A stretch of DNA of 64,000 bases from Micromonospora rhizosphaerae (GTDB lineage Bacteria; Actinomycetota; Actinomycetes; Mycobacteriales; Micromonosporaceae): assembly GCF_900091465.1 (NCBI RefSeq), contig NZ_FMHV01000002.1, positions 4,340,001 to 4,404,000 of the forward strand. The letters run 5' to 3'. The stretch's first letter is position 1. Every line of letters starts with the position of its first letter. The translations under genes were made by a program, and so were the position numbers. Positions 8,620 to 17,670 of the stretch are shown here, piece by piece. Under the pieces are notes generated by a model. The model was not told the DNA's origin, did no database searches, and worked only from the letters and a program-made list of their open reading frames with translations.

Positions 8620-9708
8620 GTGTCCAGACTGAGAGCAATGCTGGTCAGCGGCTTGGAAGGCGGACACCGCCCGCACTACAGCGCTGCCGTCGCACTGATT
8701 CAGCGGAACGGTCACCCCGCCGACCTGGTTACCGTCGGTAACCTGGCCCGGTACGCCGACGCGGACGGCACTCCGATCGCACCGGAGAAGCTCCAGCCCG
8801 CCGTGGAGTCGACGATTTTCGACCTCGCCTCGGTGACGAAGCTGTTCACCACGACCGTTCTGCTCACCCTCGTGGAGGAGGGCAGGCTGGGCCTCGACGA
8901 CCCGATCGCCGGGTGGCTGCCGACCTTCGGCGACGGCGAGCGGCGGCGCATCACCCTGCGCCACCTGCTCACCCACACCTCCGGGCTGCCGGCGTTGCTG
9001 CAACTCTGGACCGACTGGCCGGACCGGGCGTCCCGGGTGCAGGCGGTGCTGGACGCTCCACTGGTCAACCGACCCGGCGTAACCTTCGAGTATTCCTGCG
9101 TGGGGTTCATGGTCGCCGGACTGCTGGCCGAGCGGACCACCGGCCAGCGGCTGCCCGACCTGGTCCACGAGCGGGTCTGCCGGCCCCTCGGCCTGACCGA
9201 CACCGGCTTCCTGCCCGAACTTGCGGGTGCGGCCCGGGCAGCGGCCACCGAGTACCAGCCCCACATCGGCCGGGGCATGCTGCGCGGCGGCGTCCACGAC
9301 GAGAACTCGTGGTCCCTCGGCGGGACGGCGGGCAACGCGGGGTTGTTCGGCACAGCCGCCGACGTCGCCCGCTTCGGCGAGATGCTGCGGCAGGGCGGCG
9401 CCGTCGACGGGGTCCGCGTCCTACGCCCGGACACCGTGGCGGAGATGACCCGCGATCAGCTGCCGCCGGCCATCGACCCGGGCTTCCGCCACGGCCTCGG
9501 CGTACGCATCGGAGACCCGCACTGGATGGGCCCGCTGGCGGCGGCCGGGGCCTACGGCCACACCGGTTTCACCGGCACGTCCGTCCTGGTCGACCCCAGC
9601 CGGGACCTCGTGGTGGTCCTGCTCACCAACCGCGTGCACCCCAGCCGCGAGTGGTCCGACATCGCGGCGATCCGGCGGGCCGTGGCGGAGTTCGCTGCGG
9701 GCAGCTGA
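8620..9708 (+). CDS. Beta-lactamase-family serine hydrolase, probable AmiE-like MurNAc-L-alanine amidase
   Basis: A 362-residue class C beta-lactamase-fold hydrolase. The SxxK nucleophile motif is SVTK in FDLASVTKLFTT (about residues 67-70), the tyrosine motif is YSC (FEYSCVGF) and the third motif is HTG (GAYGHTGFTG). No signal peptide is visible, so it should be cytoplasmic. It is divergent from the murQ/anmK importer operon. Bacillus AmiE (YbbE), a member of this same fold, removes peptides from MurNAc in a comparable muropeptide-recovery cluster, so that role is likely here by context. The start is uncertain: GTG 8620 is chosen for the leaderless promoter signal; the frame is open to GTG 8584 and an ATG lies at 8638. 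It could instead be an esterase. Confidence 0.8.
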   Translation: MSRLRAMLVSGLEGGHRPHYSAAVALIQRNGHPADLVTVGNLARYADADGTPIAPEKLQPAVESTIFDLASVTKLFTTTVLLTLVEEGRLGLDDPIAGWLPTFGDGERRRITLRHLLTHTSGLPALLQLWTDWPDRASRVQAVLDAPLVNRPGVTFEYSCVGFMVAGLLAERTTGQRLPDLVHERVCRPLGLTDTGFLPELAGAARAAATEYQPHIGRGMLRGGVHDENSWSLGGTAGNAGLFGTAADVARFGEMLRQGGAVDGVRVLRPDTVAEMTRDQLPPAIDPGFRHGLGVRIGDPHWMGPLAAAGAYGHTGFTGTSVLVDPSRDLVVVLLTNRVHPSREWSDIAAIRRAVAEFAAGS

Positions 9709-9805
9709 CCGACGCGTGGCGAACGCTGTCAGGCATGACGGCGCCTACGCCAGTCCGAGCGTCCCGTCGATATCCAGGGTGGTGCGGGGTTGCCACCATT
9801 CCGGT

Positions 9806-11986
9806 ATGGAGCGCGTGACTCGGGGGATCACGATCCGTGCCGCACTGGCCGTCGGCATGCTCGCCGGCTTCTACCTGGTCGTGGTGGGGCTCCCTGTCGG
9901 TCTCGCCGGGCTGGGTGTCTGGCTGTGGCTCGCCTTTCCCGGCCAAGCGGCCCGGGACCTCAGCTACCTTGTCGCCCCCATCGGGGTGGCACTGGTCGTG
10001 CCGGCATGGAAGGTGCTCCGGGCGCGGCCCCAGCCGCCGCCGGAGGGTCTGCCGGTGTCCGAGCAGCAGGCGCCCGAGTTGTGGTCACAGGTCCGCGAGC
10101 TCGCGGACATGGTGGGCACCCGGCCGCCCGACGAGATCCGGCTCGTCTTCGAGGCGGACGCCCGAGTACGGGAGGACGCCCGCCTGTTGGGGCTGCGGCC
10201 CGGCCGGCGCTATCTCTGCCTTGGCGTGCCGCTGCTGCAGACATTCACGGTGACGCAGGTCCGGGCGGTGCTGGCGCACGAACTGGCCCACTACTCGCTA
10301 CAGCACACCCGGTGGGGTGCGGTGACGTACCGGGGCGTGTACGTCATCGTGCAAACCATCCTGGGGGCAGGCCCGACGAGCTTCGCCGGTCTGGTCTACG
10401 GCGGCTACGCCTACCTGTTCGTTCCCGTTGCGCTGGCGGTCGTGCGGCGCATGGAGCTGGAGGCCGACCGTGCCGCGGTGCGGGCCGCAGGGCGACAGGC
10501 AGCGATGCTCGCGCTCCAGGATCTGATTCGCCTCGACAAGGCCTGGGACGGCTTTCTTGGCGGCTATGTCAGATGGACCCGCACCCGGGGGTACACCCCG
10601 GTTGTGATTCTGGCCCGGTTCGGCCGGCTTGTCGAACGTGGTGCGGCCGAGCTGGAACAGGCAGGGAAGCTCCGACCGCGCCCAGCCCCACCATTCAGAA
10701 CGCACCCCCCGATCGCCGAGCGCGTGGCGATGATGGCACGCGAGGCGGATCCCTCCGTCGTGCCCGACCCGCGACGGGGCGCGGTGCTCGTGGCCGGCCT
10801 CGACACGATGGCCGCGCTCCAGACCACCAGGTTCGACGAGCACATGCAACGGGTCGCCCAGGAAGAGGCCGAACGCGACGCCGACCGACTGTACAAGGCG
10901 GCGGCCACCGTCGCCGGCGATGGCCGATCTGGACTCTGGCGGGTGCTCGACCTCCTCGCCGAGGGGCGACGCAGCGAGTTGCGCCAAGCGTTGGCGCCTC
11001 CGGTCCACCGTCTCGAGGAGCCACGCTCGGCCGAGGAACCCCGTGGCACGGACGGGCACGGCGCGGCGGACGGCGACGACGAGATCCTCGACCTCGTACT
11101 CGCCGCGGCGGCCGCAACGGTTGTCGCCTGCGGTGGGGCACGCTGGCAGCACTCGTGGTCGGAACCCATGATGCTGGTGTCCGACGACGACGAGCCGATC
11201 TCGCTGCGGCCGCTGGTCACCGGGGCGTGTCACGACGCCACCGGCGTAGCGCGGCTCCGGACCTTCCTGCTCGGCCTGGGCGTCGACGAGGCAAGCGTGA
11301 TCAACTGGGCAGTGCCCGGGAGAACCCCGCTGGACATCGGCCCGGTGACCCCCACCTCTTCCGGCACCCAACCCTCAACGGAGAACGAGCTGCTGCTGCC
11401 GGACGAGCTGTTCCTCCTCGCGCACGAGCCGAAGGGCCTCCGTCGAGTGCCCCTTGACGCCTTCGAGGCGGGGCTGGCCGCCGCCGCACTCGCCGAACTG
11501 CGGCTACGGGCCCGCGTGTCACTGACCGACACCGACGAGGCAATTGTCGCCGTCCATGACGTCACGTCCACCGGGGACCGGTTCCTCGACAGTGTGCTCG
11601 CTCGCGTCGCGGCCGGTTGGCCGCGCCCCGCGTACCAGTGGCTGCAGCTGCTCGGAGCAGACGTCGCCGATGCGGCGGCTCGCCGGCTGGAGCTGATGGG
11701 CCTCTATCAGCCCGGCACTTCCGGCAACACCGACCCGAATCACACGCCGTTCGACGCAGCTCGGACCCAGCAGGTACGCAGGCGCATCATGCAGGCGCTA
11801 ACGGTCGGAGACCTCGACAGCCGCGACATGGTGCTCGGCGCGCTGCTGTGGGGCACCGAACTGGCCGGGCCGGTACTCGGCTCAACCTCGGTGTCGGCGC
11901 GGCACTGGCTCGGCCGCCTCGCCGCGCGGGACCGGCTCGCGATGGCGATACGCATCGTGATCGGCCTCAACATAAGGCTGGAGTGA
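9806..11986 (+). CDS. M48-family membrane metalloprotease
   Basis: A 726-residue protein. Two N-terminal membrane segments (roughly residues 8-30 and 40-60) precede a peptidase domain with the zinc motif HELAH (about residues 159-163) and the third-ligand region MELEADRAAV. Further hydrophobic stretches lie between them (VYVIVQTILGA, YAYLFVPVALAVV). About 400 residues after the protease domain are acidic and of unknown role. The family cleaves membrane or misfolded proteins (HtpX/Ste24-like). ATG 9806 (MERVTRG) is chosen over an upstream in-frame GTG because hydrophobic topology begins directly after it. A hairpin at 12013-12029 follows the stop. Confidence 0.85.
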   Translation: MERVTRGITIRAALAVGMLAGFYLVVVGLPVGLAGLGVWLWLAFPGQAARDLSYLVAPIGVALVVPAWKVLRARPQPPPEGLPVSEQQAPELWSQVRELADMVGTRPPDEIRLVFEADARVREDARLLGLRPGRRYLCLGVPLLQTFTVTQVRAVLAHELAHYSLQHTRWGAVTYRGVYVIVQTILGAGPTSFAGLVYGGYAYLFVPVALAVVRRMELEADRAAVRAAGRQAAMLALQDLIRLDKAWDGFLGGYVRWTRTRGYTPVVILARFGRLVERGAAELEQAGKLRPRPAPPFRTHPPIAERVAMMAREADPSVVPDPRRGAVLVAGLDTMAALQTTRFDEHMQRVAQEEAERDADRLYKAAATVAGDGRSGLWRVLDLLAEGRRSELRQALAPPVHRLEEPRSAEEPRGTDGHGAADGDDEILDLVLAAAAATVVACGGARWQHSWSEPMMLVSDDDEPISLRPLVTGACHDATGVARLRTFLLGLGVDEASVINWAVPGRTPLDIGPVTPTSSGTQPSTENELLLPDELFLLAHEPKGLRRVPLDAFEAGLAAAALAELRLRARVSLTDTDEAIVAVHDVTSTGDRFLDSVLARVAAGWPRPAYQWLQLLGADVADAAARRLELMGLYQPGTSGNTDPNHTPFDAARTQQVRRRIMQALTVGDLDSRDMVLGALLWGTELAGPVLGSTSVSARHWLGRLAARDRLAMAIRIVIGLNIRLE

Positions 11987-12012
11987 TGCCCAGCTACCCG
12001 CAGGTTCGGCTC

Positions 12013-12029
12013 GGCCCCCATCGGGGGCC
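12013..12029 (+). terminator. Hairpin terminator after the M48 protease gene
   Basis: GGCCCCC, a 3-nt loop ATC, then GGGGGCC: a perfect 7-bp GC stem 27 nt after the protease stop codon. It lacks a T-tract, as is common for actinobacterial terminators. Confidence 0.6.
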
Positions 12030-12136
12030 TCCGCTGTGGCGGGAATCAGCGCTACAACCATCGACGTCGATAGGGCGGTCGCCGCTGACCTGAGCGGGCT
12101 TCTCCGCACCCAGGCTCCTGGCCCGGCGTTCGGCGA

Positions 12137-12142
12137 TAGGGT
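12137..12142 (+). promoter_or_regulatory. -10 box of a probable leaderless promoter for the lipid kinase gene
   Basis: TAGGGT lies 8 nt before the GTG at 12151. No ribosome binding site is visible in those 8 nt, which fits a leaderless transcript. Confidence 0.55.
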
Positions 12143-12150
12143 CTGGTCCT

Positions 12151-13080
12151 GTGCGGACGAAGCAGGAGTTGGGCGCGGCCATCCGGCGGGAGCGGCGGGC
12201 GGCGCTCGTCGTCAACGCCCACTCCCGCCGGGGCCGCCGGCTCTACGAGGGGGCCCGCTCACGGCTGATCGCGGCCGGCTTCACCCTGCTCGGCACGTAC
12301 CCGGTCGACCAGCCCGGCGAGCTCGAGCAGAGCCTCGCCGCGGCCGCCGACCTCGGGCCGGACCTCCTGGTCGCCGGCGGTGGCGACGGCACCATCGGGA
12401 CGGCCGCGCGCCTGCTCGCCCACCGCGACATCGCGCTCGGCCTGCTGCCGCTCGGCACGACCAACAACTTCGCCCGTACGGTCGGCATCCCGCTCGACCT
12501 CGACGCGGCTGTCGCGGTCCTCACGGACGGCAAGGTGATCGACGTCGACCTGGGGCTCGTGGGCGACATGCGGTTCACCAACCACGTCGGCGTCGGCCTC
12601 TCCGCCGACGTGATGCTCAGGACGCCGCCGCGGCTCAAGCGGGTCACCGGCCGGCTCGCGTACCCGGTCACCGCCCTGGCGCTGCTGGCCCGGCACCGGC
12701 CGCTGCGCGCCACCGTGCGCGCGGAGGCGCGGGAGCACGAGTTCGTCACCCACCAGCTGTACGTGGCGAACGGCGGCTTCCACGCCGGCCGGCCGATCAC
12801 GGCGGACGCGGACGCCGACGACCGGCTGCTGGTCGCGTACCCGGTGGGCGGCCCGACCCGCCGCGGGCTGCTGCGCGACACGGCCCGCAACGCGGCGACC
12901 GGGCACCGCCGCACGCTCGGCGACGAGCCGTTCCTCGCCATGCGCCAACTCTGGCTGGAGACCGACCGCCCGGCGCCCGTCGAGGTCGACGGCGAGCTGT
13001 ACGGCGAGACCCCGATCCGGATCGGCCTGGACCCCAACGCGCTGCGCGTGATGGCCCCCGCCGACAGCCCGGACCGCTAG
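12151..13080 (+). CDS. Diacylglycerol-kinase-family lipid kinase (YegS/DgkB-like)
   Basis: A 309-residue DAGK catalytic-domain protein. VVNAHSRRGR near residue 20 and the nucleotide-binding GGGDGT (residues 76-81) are the family's hallmarks, followed by LGLLPLGTTNNFARTVGIPLD. It would transfer phosphate from ATP to a lipid or sphingoid-like alcohol at the membrane surface; the substrate cannot be told from sequence. Length is normal for the family. The GTG start is supported by a leaderless -10 box. The GNAT gene follows 12 nt after the stop and may be co-transcribed. Confidence 0.9.
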   Translation: MRTKQELGAAIRRERRAALVVNAHSRRGRRLYEGARSRLIAAGFTLLGTYPVDQPGELEQSLAAAADLGPDLLVAGGGDGTIGTAARLLAHRDIALGLLPLGTTNNFARTVGIPLDLDAAVAVLTDGKVIDVDLGLVGDMRFTNHVGVGLSADVMLRTPPRLKRVTGRLAYPVTALALLARHRPLRATVRAEAREHEFVTHQLYVANGGFHAGRPITADADADDRLLVAYPVGGPTRRGLLRDTARNAATGHRRTLGDEPFLAMRQLWLETDRPAPVEVDGELYGETPIRIGLDPNALRVMAPADSPDR

Positions 13081-13092
13081 GCGCCGTCCGCC

Positions 13093-13851
13093 GTGACCGG
13101 CGCTGAGCTGATCAGGGGCTTGCAGGAGCGAGCGGCCCGGGCTCTTCCCGCGGAACGCGTCGAGGATGCGGAGGGGTGGTGGCTGCGCCACGCCCCCCGG
13201 TGCGCCTGGTGGGTGGGCACGGCGCTGCCGCATCGTGAGGCTGGGCCGGGCGAGTTGGCGCGCCGGGTCGTCGGGGCGGAGACGTTCTATGCCGCTCACG
13301 GCACTGTCGCGCGGTTCCAGATCAGTCCGCGAGCGTGTCCGCAGGGGCTCGACACGCTGTTGGCAGAGCGTGGCTACCGCCGGGAGAGCCCGGTGTCGTT
13401 GCGGGTGGCCTCGACCGCGCAGGTCCTGGGCCGACTGCCGGCGGGTGCGCTGCGCATTGACGTGGAAGAACGCCCGACACCCGCCTGGTTCGACGTCTGG
13501 CACGCCGTGCACGGTCACGGCGGCGACCGTCGTTCCGGATGGGACATGCTCGAACGTGTGGAGCGGCCGTCTGGCTACGTCCGGGCGATGATCCGGGACG
13601 ATGTCGTGGCGGTTGGTCGCGTGGTCGCCGACACTGGCTGGGCGGGGGTGTTCGGCATGGCAACGCTTCCCGAGGCGCGCGGGAAAGGCGCCGCCCGCGG
13701 CGTGCTGGCCGCCCTGGCCCACTGGGTCGGCGCCCATCAAGCCGACCACATGTATCTCCAGGTGGAGCGCGGCAACAGCCCGGCTCTCCGGCTGTACGAG
13801 CAGGCGGGCTTCACCGAAATATGCGGTTACCACTACCGCACCGCGAGGTGA
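13093..13851 (+). CDS. GNAT-family N-acetyltransferase
   Basis: A 252-residue protein with a C-terminal GNAT domain. The acetyl-CoA-binding strand and loop read FGMATLPEARGKGAARGVLAAL (about residues 182-203), a clear R/Q-x-x-G-x-G/A motif. NSPALRLYEQAGFTE marks the end of the fold. The N-terminal half (WWLRHAPRCAWWVGTALPH) resembles the degenerate N-terminal domain of two-domain GNATs. The substrate is unknown. It lies 12 nt after the lipid kinase and probably shares its transcript. Confidence 0.85.
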   Translation: MTGAELIRGLQERAARALPAERVEDAEGWWLRHAPRCAWWVGTALPHREAGPGELARRVVGAETFYAAHGTVARFQISPRACPQGLDTLLAERGYRRESPVSLRVASTAQVLGRLPAGALRIDVEERPTPAWFDVWHAVHGHGGDRRSGWDMLERVERPSGYVRAMIRDDVVAVGRVVADTGWAGVFGMATLPEARGKGAARGVLAALAHWVGAHQADHMYLQVERGNSPALRLYEQAGFTEICGYHYRTAR

Positions 13852-13943
13852 CCCTTCGGCTCGCAGTACCCGGTCGCCGGTGCCCACCCGGGAAGCCCAC
13901 AGCTCCCGGCCCCGCGGCGAGTGCCCGACCCAGTCCAGGTTTT

Positions 13944-14708
13944 CTACGAGAAGTGCGTCGTCGGACGGGCCAGTCGCTCGCCGTCGACGATCAGATCGAC
14001 CTTCTCGTTGTAGAAGGCGATCAGGCCGGCGATCGGCAGGAGCGCGGCGGTGGGGAACTCGTACGACCAGGCAAGGTCGGGATGGACCGTGCCGTCGACC
14101 CGGACGGACCAGTAGCCACTGGTCCGGCCCTTGTACGGGCAGGAGGTCGTCGTCGCCGACGGTACGAGGTGCCTGAAGTTCACGTCGGTGCGGTTGAGGT
14201 AGTAGCGGGTCGGCAGACCGGTCTCGAAGGCCAGCACCGGCGACGTCGACTCGGCCAGGACGATCCCGTCGAGTTCCACCCGTACGCTCCGGGTGGACCG
14301 CAGCGCATCGACGCGAGCGTACGGGTTCCGGGGGTGCACGAAGACCTCCTCGTCCTCCTCGAACCAGCCGTCCATGGCCGCCCAGTCGAACCGGATCGTG
14401 TCCGCCAACCCGGCCAGCGCGTCAGCTCCGTACAGCCGCCCGCACGAACGACGGATCGTTTCGCCCACCCGCAACCCGTGCAGCCGCTCGGTCCCGCGCC
14501 GGGACGCCTCGGTGCGCTGCTCATCGATCAGCAGGCCGCGATTCACGTCGGCGATCGGGATGTAGTACTGCGGGTAGAACGACCATTCCCACACGTACCG
14601 CCCCCGCGTGGTGTCCAGCACCTGCTCGCCGGCGAGGAAGGCGCGGATCCGGCGGGGCACCGGCTCAATGCGGTCGACCGGGGCGATGGCCTTCGGATAG
14701 TCCGGCAC
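13944..14708 (-). CDS. DUF427-family protein (two repeats)
   Basis: A 254-residue protein of the DUF427 (Pfam NTP_transf_9) family. Two related halves are visible: VRVELDGIVLAESTSPVLAFETGLPTRYYLNRTDV with a following CPYKGRTSGYWSVRVDG, and an N-terminal half with VWEWSFYPQYYIPIADV. These tryptophan- and glycine-rich segments are typical of the family, which is common in actinobacteria and has no settled biochemical role despite the Pfam name. It starts at GTG 14708 after AGGACAAG. It is convergent with the GNAT gene. Confidence 0.8.
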   Translation of the reverse strand: MPDYPKAIAPVDRIEPVPRRIRAFLAGEQVLDTTRGRYVWEWSFYPQYYIPIADVNRGLLIDEQRTEASRRGTERLHGLRVGETIRRSCGRLYGADALAGLADTIRFDWAAMDGWFEEDEEVFVHPRNPYARVDALRSTRSVRVELDGIVLAESTSPVLAFETGLPTRYYLNRTDVNFRHLVPSATTTSCPYKGRTSGYWSVRVDGTVHPDLAWSYEFPTAALLPIAGLIAFYNEKVDLIVDGERLARPTTHFS

Positions 14709-14897
14709 CTTGTCCTCCTGTCGTAATGGCGGCCCGGCTCGGGCCGGGTACCGGTTTCAACGATCAGAGCTGCGCAGAGCACACGTGTGAGCTGAGGCAC
14801 CTTCGGCCCGTCCGGGAATGAGATCAGCCGCCAGAGATTTGGTGGCAGGTGTGATCGCTGAAAAGTTCCCTGCCCGGATCAGGACGGGTGAGGCCTC

Positions 14898-16181
14898 ATG
14901 ACCGCCACCGCCGAGATGACTGAGCGGGCCACGCGCCCCCAGTTGTCTGGTGAGCTGATGACCTCCCGACAACGGCTGCGACTCGTCCTCGTGCTCGGCT
15001 CGCTGATCGCGATCGGGCCGCTGACCATCGACATGTACCTGCCCGCGCTTCCCGCCATCGCCGCCGATCTCCACACGACGTCGGCGGCCGTTCAGCTGAC
15101 CCTTACCGGCACGCTGGCGGGCCTCGCCCTCGGCCAGTTGCTGATCGGCCCACTGTCCGACGCGGTGGGGCGGCGGGTGCCACTGCTGGTCGGTACCGGG
15201 CTGCACATCCTGGCGTCGGTGCTGTGCGTGATCGCGCCGAACATCGGGATGGTCGGCACGCTCCGGGTGCTGCAGGGGCTGGGCGCCGCGGCCACCTCGG
15301 TGGTTGCGGTGGCGGTCGTGCGCGACCTGTTCACCGGCGCCGCCTTCGCCAAGCTGTTCTCGCGCCTGATGTTGGTGATGGGGGTGGCGCCGATCCTGGC
15401 GCCCACCCTGGGCAGCGGGCTCCTTCGCTGGTCGGACTGGCGGGGCGTCTTCATGGCTCTCGCGGCATTCGGCGTGCTGCTGGTCACGGTCGCGGCGTTC
15501 GGGCTACCTGAGACTCTGCCGCCCGCCCGGCGCCGCCGCGGCGGCGTGGCCGCCACCGTACGGGACTACGGCTCGTTGCTGCGCGACCGCACGTTCGTCG
15601 GTCTCGTGCTGGTCGCCGGGCTGGCCATGGCTGCGCTGTTCGCGTACGTGGCGGGGTCGTCGTTCGTCTTCCAGGAGCAGTACGGGCTCGACGAGCAGCA
15701 GTTCGGGCTGGCCTTCGGCGCGGGCGCGGTCGGTCTGATCACGGCAACCCAACTGAACGTGCGGCTGCTGCGCCGGTATTCTCCGCAGCGGATCCTGATC
15801 ACCGCGCTCGGCGTGGGTACCGCAGCCGGGCTCGTGCTGCTGGTCTTCGCCGCCACCGGCTTCGGCGGCCTCGCGAGCATCCTGGCGACGCTGTGGGTGG
15901 TGCTCGCCGCGGGAGGGCTCGCCCTGCCGAACGCACCCGCGCTGGCGCTGTCCCGGCACGGGGAGGCGGCGGGCACCGCCGCGGCACTGCTCGGCGCGGT
16001 GCAGTTTGGTGTCGGGGCGTTGGCCGCGCCGATGGTGGGCATCCTCGGCACCGGAAGCGTGGCGATGGCCGGGGTTGTCGCCGGCGGCATGGTGGCGGCG
16101 ATGACCGTCCTGCTCGCGGTCGTACGGCCCGCGCGGCTCGGTGAGGTCGAGCCGGGTGCGGTGGCCGTGGCCGCGGGCTGA
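14898..16181 (+). CDS. Bcr/CflA-family multidrug efflux MFS transporter
   Basis: A 427-residue major facilitator with 12 predicted membrane segments. The first membrane segment contains the Bcr/CflA signature IAIGPLTIDMYLPALPAIAAD (about residues 37-57). The loop between segments 2 and 3 is GPLSDAVGRRVPLLVG, the MFS motif A. It would export drugs by proton antiport. ATG 14898 follows GGGTGAGG. Its transcript and that of the convergent L,D-transpeptidase end at the same hairpin at 16191-16232. No adjacent regulator is seen. Confidence 0.92.
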   Translation: MTATAEMTERATRPQLSGELMTSRQRLRLVLVLGSLIAIGPLTIDMYLPALPAIAADLHTTSAAVQLTLTGTLAGLALGQLLIGPLSDAVGRRVPLLVGTGLHILASVLCVIAPNIGMVGTLRVLQGLGAAATSVVAVAVVRDLFTGAAFAKLFSRLMLVMGVAPILAPTLGSGLLRWSDWRGVFMALAAFGVLLVTVAAFGLPETLPPARRRRGGVAATVRDYGSLLRDRTFVGLVLVAGLAMAALFAYVAGSSFVFQEQYGLDEQQFGLAFGAGAVGLITATQLNVRLLRRYSPQRILITALGVGTAAGLVLLVFAATGFGGLASILATLWVVLAAGGLALPNAPALALSRHGEAAGTAAALLGAVQFGVGALAAPMVGILGTGSVAMAGVVAGGMVAAMTVLLAVVRPARLGEVEPGAVAVAAG

Positions 16182-16190
16182 CAGCGCCAC

Positions 16191-16232
16191 CACGACAGAG
16201 GCTCCCGGAGGAGACCGGGAGCCTCTGTCGTG
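16191..16232. terminator. Bidirectional hairpin terminator between convergent genes
   Basis: An uninterrupted 18-bp inverted repeat (16191-16208 with 16215-16232) with a 6-nt AGGAGA loop. It lies 10 nt after the MFS stop and 8 nt from the L,D-transpeptidase stop, so it can serve both strands. There is no T-tract on either side. Confidence 0.9.
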
Positions 16233-16239
16233 CCGGGAG

Positions 16240-17001
16240 TCAGCGGTAGATGTGCACCGGCACACCGATGCCGATGATCGACCACAGTCGGTTCATGGCC
16301 GGTACGGTGACCCGGACGCAGCCGTGGCTGGCCGGGTAGGTCGGGACGGACGTCGCGCCGTGCACCGCGTAGCCGTAGTAGAAGTAGTTCGGCCGCCACA
16401 GCAGGCCGAGCGAGCTCTGCCGCCAGCCGTCGATCCGGCGCTGGATCTTGAAGTTGCCCGTGGGGGTCGGGGTGCTGGCCTTGCCGCTGGAGGCGTCCAG
16501 GATCCGCACCACGGACCCCTGACGCGCCAGGTACAGGACCTGCTTGGTCAGGTTCGCCTCGAGGGAGTAGCCCGAGTGCGTGTACCTCGGCCTGGGGATC
16601 ACCGGTCGGGCGAGGGCTCCCCAGGTCTGCGGCCCCACGATCCCGTCCCGGGTCAGGTTGTTCACCTTCTGGAAGGCGACGACCCCGTGGTACGTCGAGG
16701 GTCCGAAGATCCCGTCGATGGGGCCCACGTCGTAGTGCAGCGCGGCGAGCCGACGCTGAAGGTTGGTCACCGCCGTGCCGCGCGAGCCCTGCCGCAGTAC
16801 CGGCTGAGACGTTGTCGTGACGAAGGTCTGGGCAGCGGCGGGAGCCGTCCTGACCTCTGTGGTGGTGGTGCTGACGCCGGCCGACGCTGAGCTGGCGGGG
16901 ATCACCAGGCTGCCGGTGGCCACGAGGATTGCCACCCCGAGAGCCCTCCGCGAACGACGGTAGCGCAGGTGAGTGGTGCGTCTGGAGAAGGAAATCATCA
17001 T
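16240..17001 (-). CDS. Secreted L,D-transpeptidase with N-terminal peptidoglycan-binding domain
   Basis: A 253-residue exported protein. An arginine-rich N-terminus and hydrophobic segment (ALGVAILVATGSLVIPASSASA, to about residue 41) form a signal peptide. A PG_binding_1 domain follows (LRQGSRGTAVTNLQRRLAALHY...GIVGPQTW, about 69-130). The C-terminal YkuD domain has the catalytic signature HGATSVPTYPASHGCVRV (Cys at about residue 230). It would form 3-3 cross-links or attach proteins to peptidoglycan. GGAGG precedes a double ATG at 17001/16998; either could be used. Confidence 0.92.
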   Translation of the reverse strand: MMISFSRRTTHLRYRRSRRALGVAILVATGSLVIPASSASAGVSTTTTEVRTAPAAAQTFVTTTSQPVLRQGSRGTAVTNLQRRLAALHYDVGPIDGIFGPSTYHGVVAFQKVNNLTRDGIVGPQTWGALARPVIPRPRYTHSGYSLEANLTKQVLYLARQGSVVRILDASSGKASTPTPTGNFKIQRRIDGWRQSSLGLLWRPNYFYYGYAVHGATSVPTYPASHGCVRVTVPAMNRLWSIIGIGVPVHIYR

Positions 17002-17082
17002 CCCTCCTTTCCGAACTGGCGGGGTGCCGAACTGCTCTCGGATGAGTGTGTGTAAGTGTGTATGAGGTTACTTGAGTGGTGT

Positions 17083-17088
17083 TATGGT
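17083..17088 (+). promoter_or_regulatory. -10 box of a probable leaderless promoter for the IS607-type recombinase
   Basis: TATGGT lies 6 nt before GTG 17095 with no Shine-Dalgarno sequence, suggesting leaderless transcription of the recombinase-tnpB pair. Confidence 0.5.
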
Positions 17089-17094
17089 CTTGGG

Positions 17095-17670
17095 GTGAAT
17101 TTGACTGAGTGGGCGCGGGCGCAGGGGATTAGTCCCCACACGGCGTATCGCTGGTTTCGTGACGGGATGCTTCCCGTGCCCGCTCAGCGTGTTGGGTCGC
17201 GCACGATACTGGTGAACGTCGAGGCCAACACCACTGTGGAAGCTGTCGGTGGGCTGGGCTTGTATGCCCGGGTGTCCTCTCACGATCAGAAGTCTGACCT
17301 GGAGCGCCAGGTTGCCCGGTTGTCGGCGTGGGCTGTGAAGGCCGGTCACCGCGTCGTGCGTGTGGAGGCGGAGATCGGCTCCGGGATGAGCGGCAGCCGC
17401 GGTAAGGCTCGTCGTCTCCTGGCCGATCCGGACGTGAGCACCGTGGTGGTGGAGCACAAGGACCGCCTTGGGCGGATGGATGTGGAGTTGGTTGAGGCCG
17501 CATTGTCCGCGCATGGCCGCCGCTTGGTCGTTTTGGATGACGGCGAGGTTGCCGACGATCTGGTGCGGGACATGGTGGAGGTGTTGACCTCGTTGTGCGC
17601 TGGCCTGTATGGCCGCGGCTCGGCTCGTGATCGGGCGCGGAAGGCGTTGGAGGCCGCCCAGCGTGGCTGA
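17095..17670 (+). CDS. tnpA: IS607-type serine recombinase (TnpA)
   Basis: A 191-residue protein. The N-terminus is a MerR-like helix-turn-helix (WARAQGISPHTAYRWFRDGMLP, residues 5-26). It is followed by a serine-recombinase catalytic domain with LYARVSSHDQKSDLERQV, where the serine pair lies in RVSS (about residue 61). Further motifs are GMSGSRGKARRLL, VVVEHKDRLGR and the C-terminal DDLVRDMVEVLTSLCAGLYGRGSARDRARKAL. This DNA-binding-first order is the reverse of ordinary resolvases and is diagnostic of IS607. It catalyses excision and insertion of the element. GTG 17095 is chosen for HTH completeness and the leaderless -10 box. Confidence 0.92.
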   Translation: MNLTEWARAQGISPHTAYRWFRDGMLPVPAQRVGSRTILVNVEANTTVEAVGGLGLYARVSSHDQKSDLERQVARLSAWAVKAGHRVVRVEAEIGSGMSGSRGKARRLLADPDVSTVVVEHKDRLGRMDVELVEAALSAHGRRLVVLDDGEVADDLVRDMVEVLTSLCAGLYGRGSARDRARKALEAAQRG

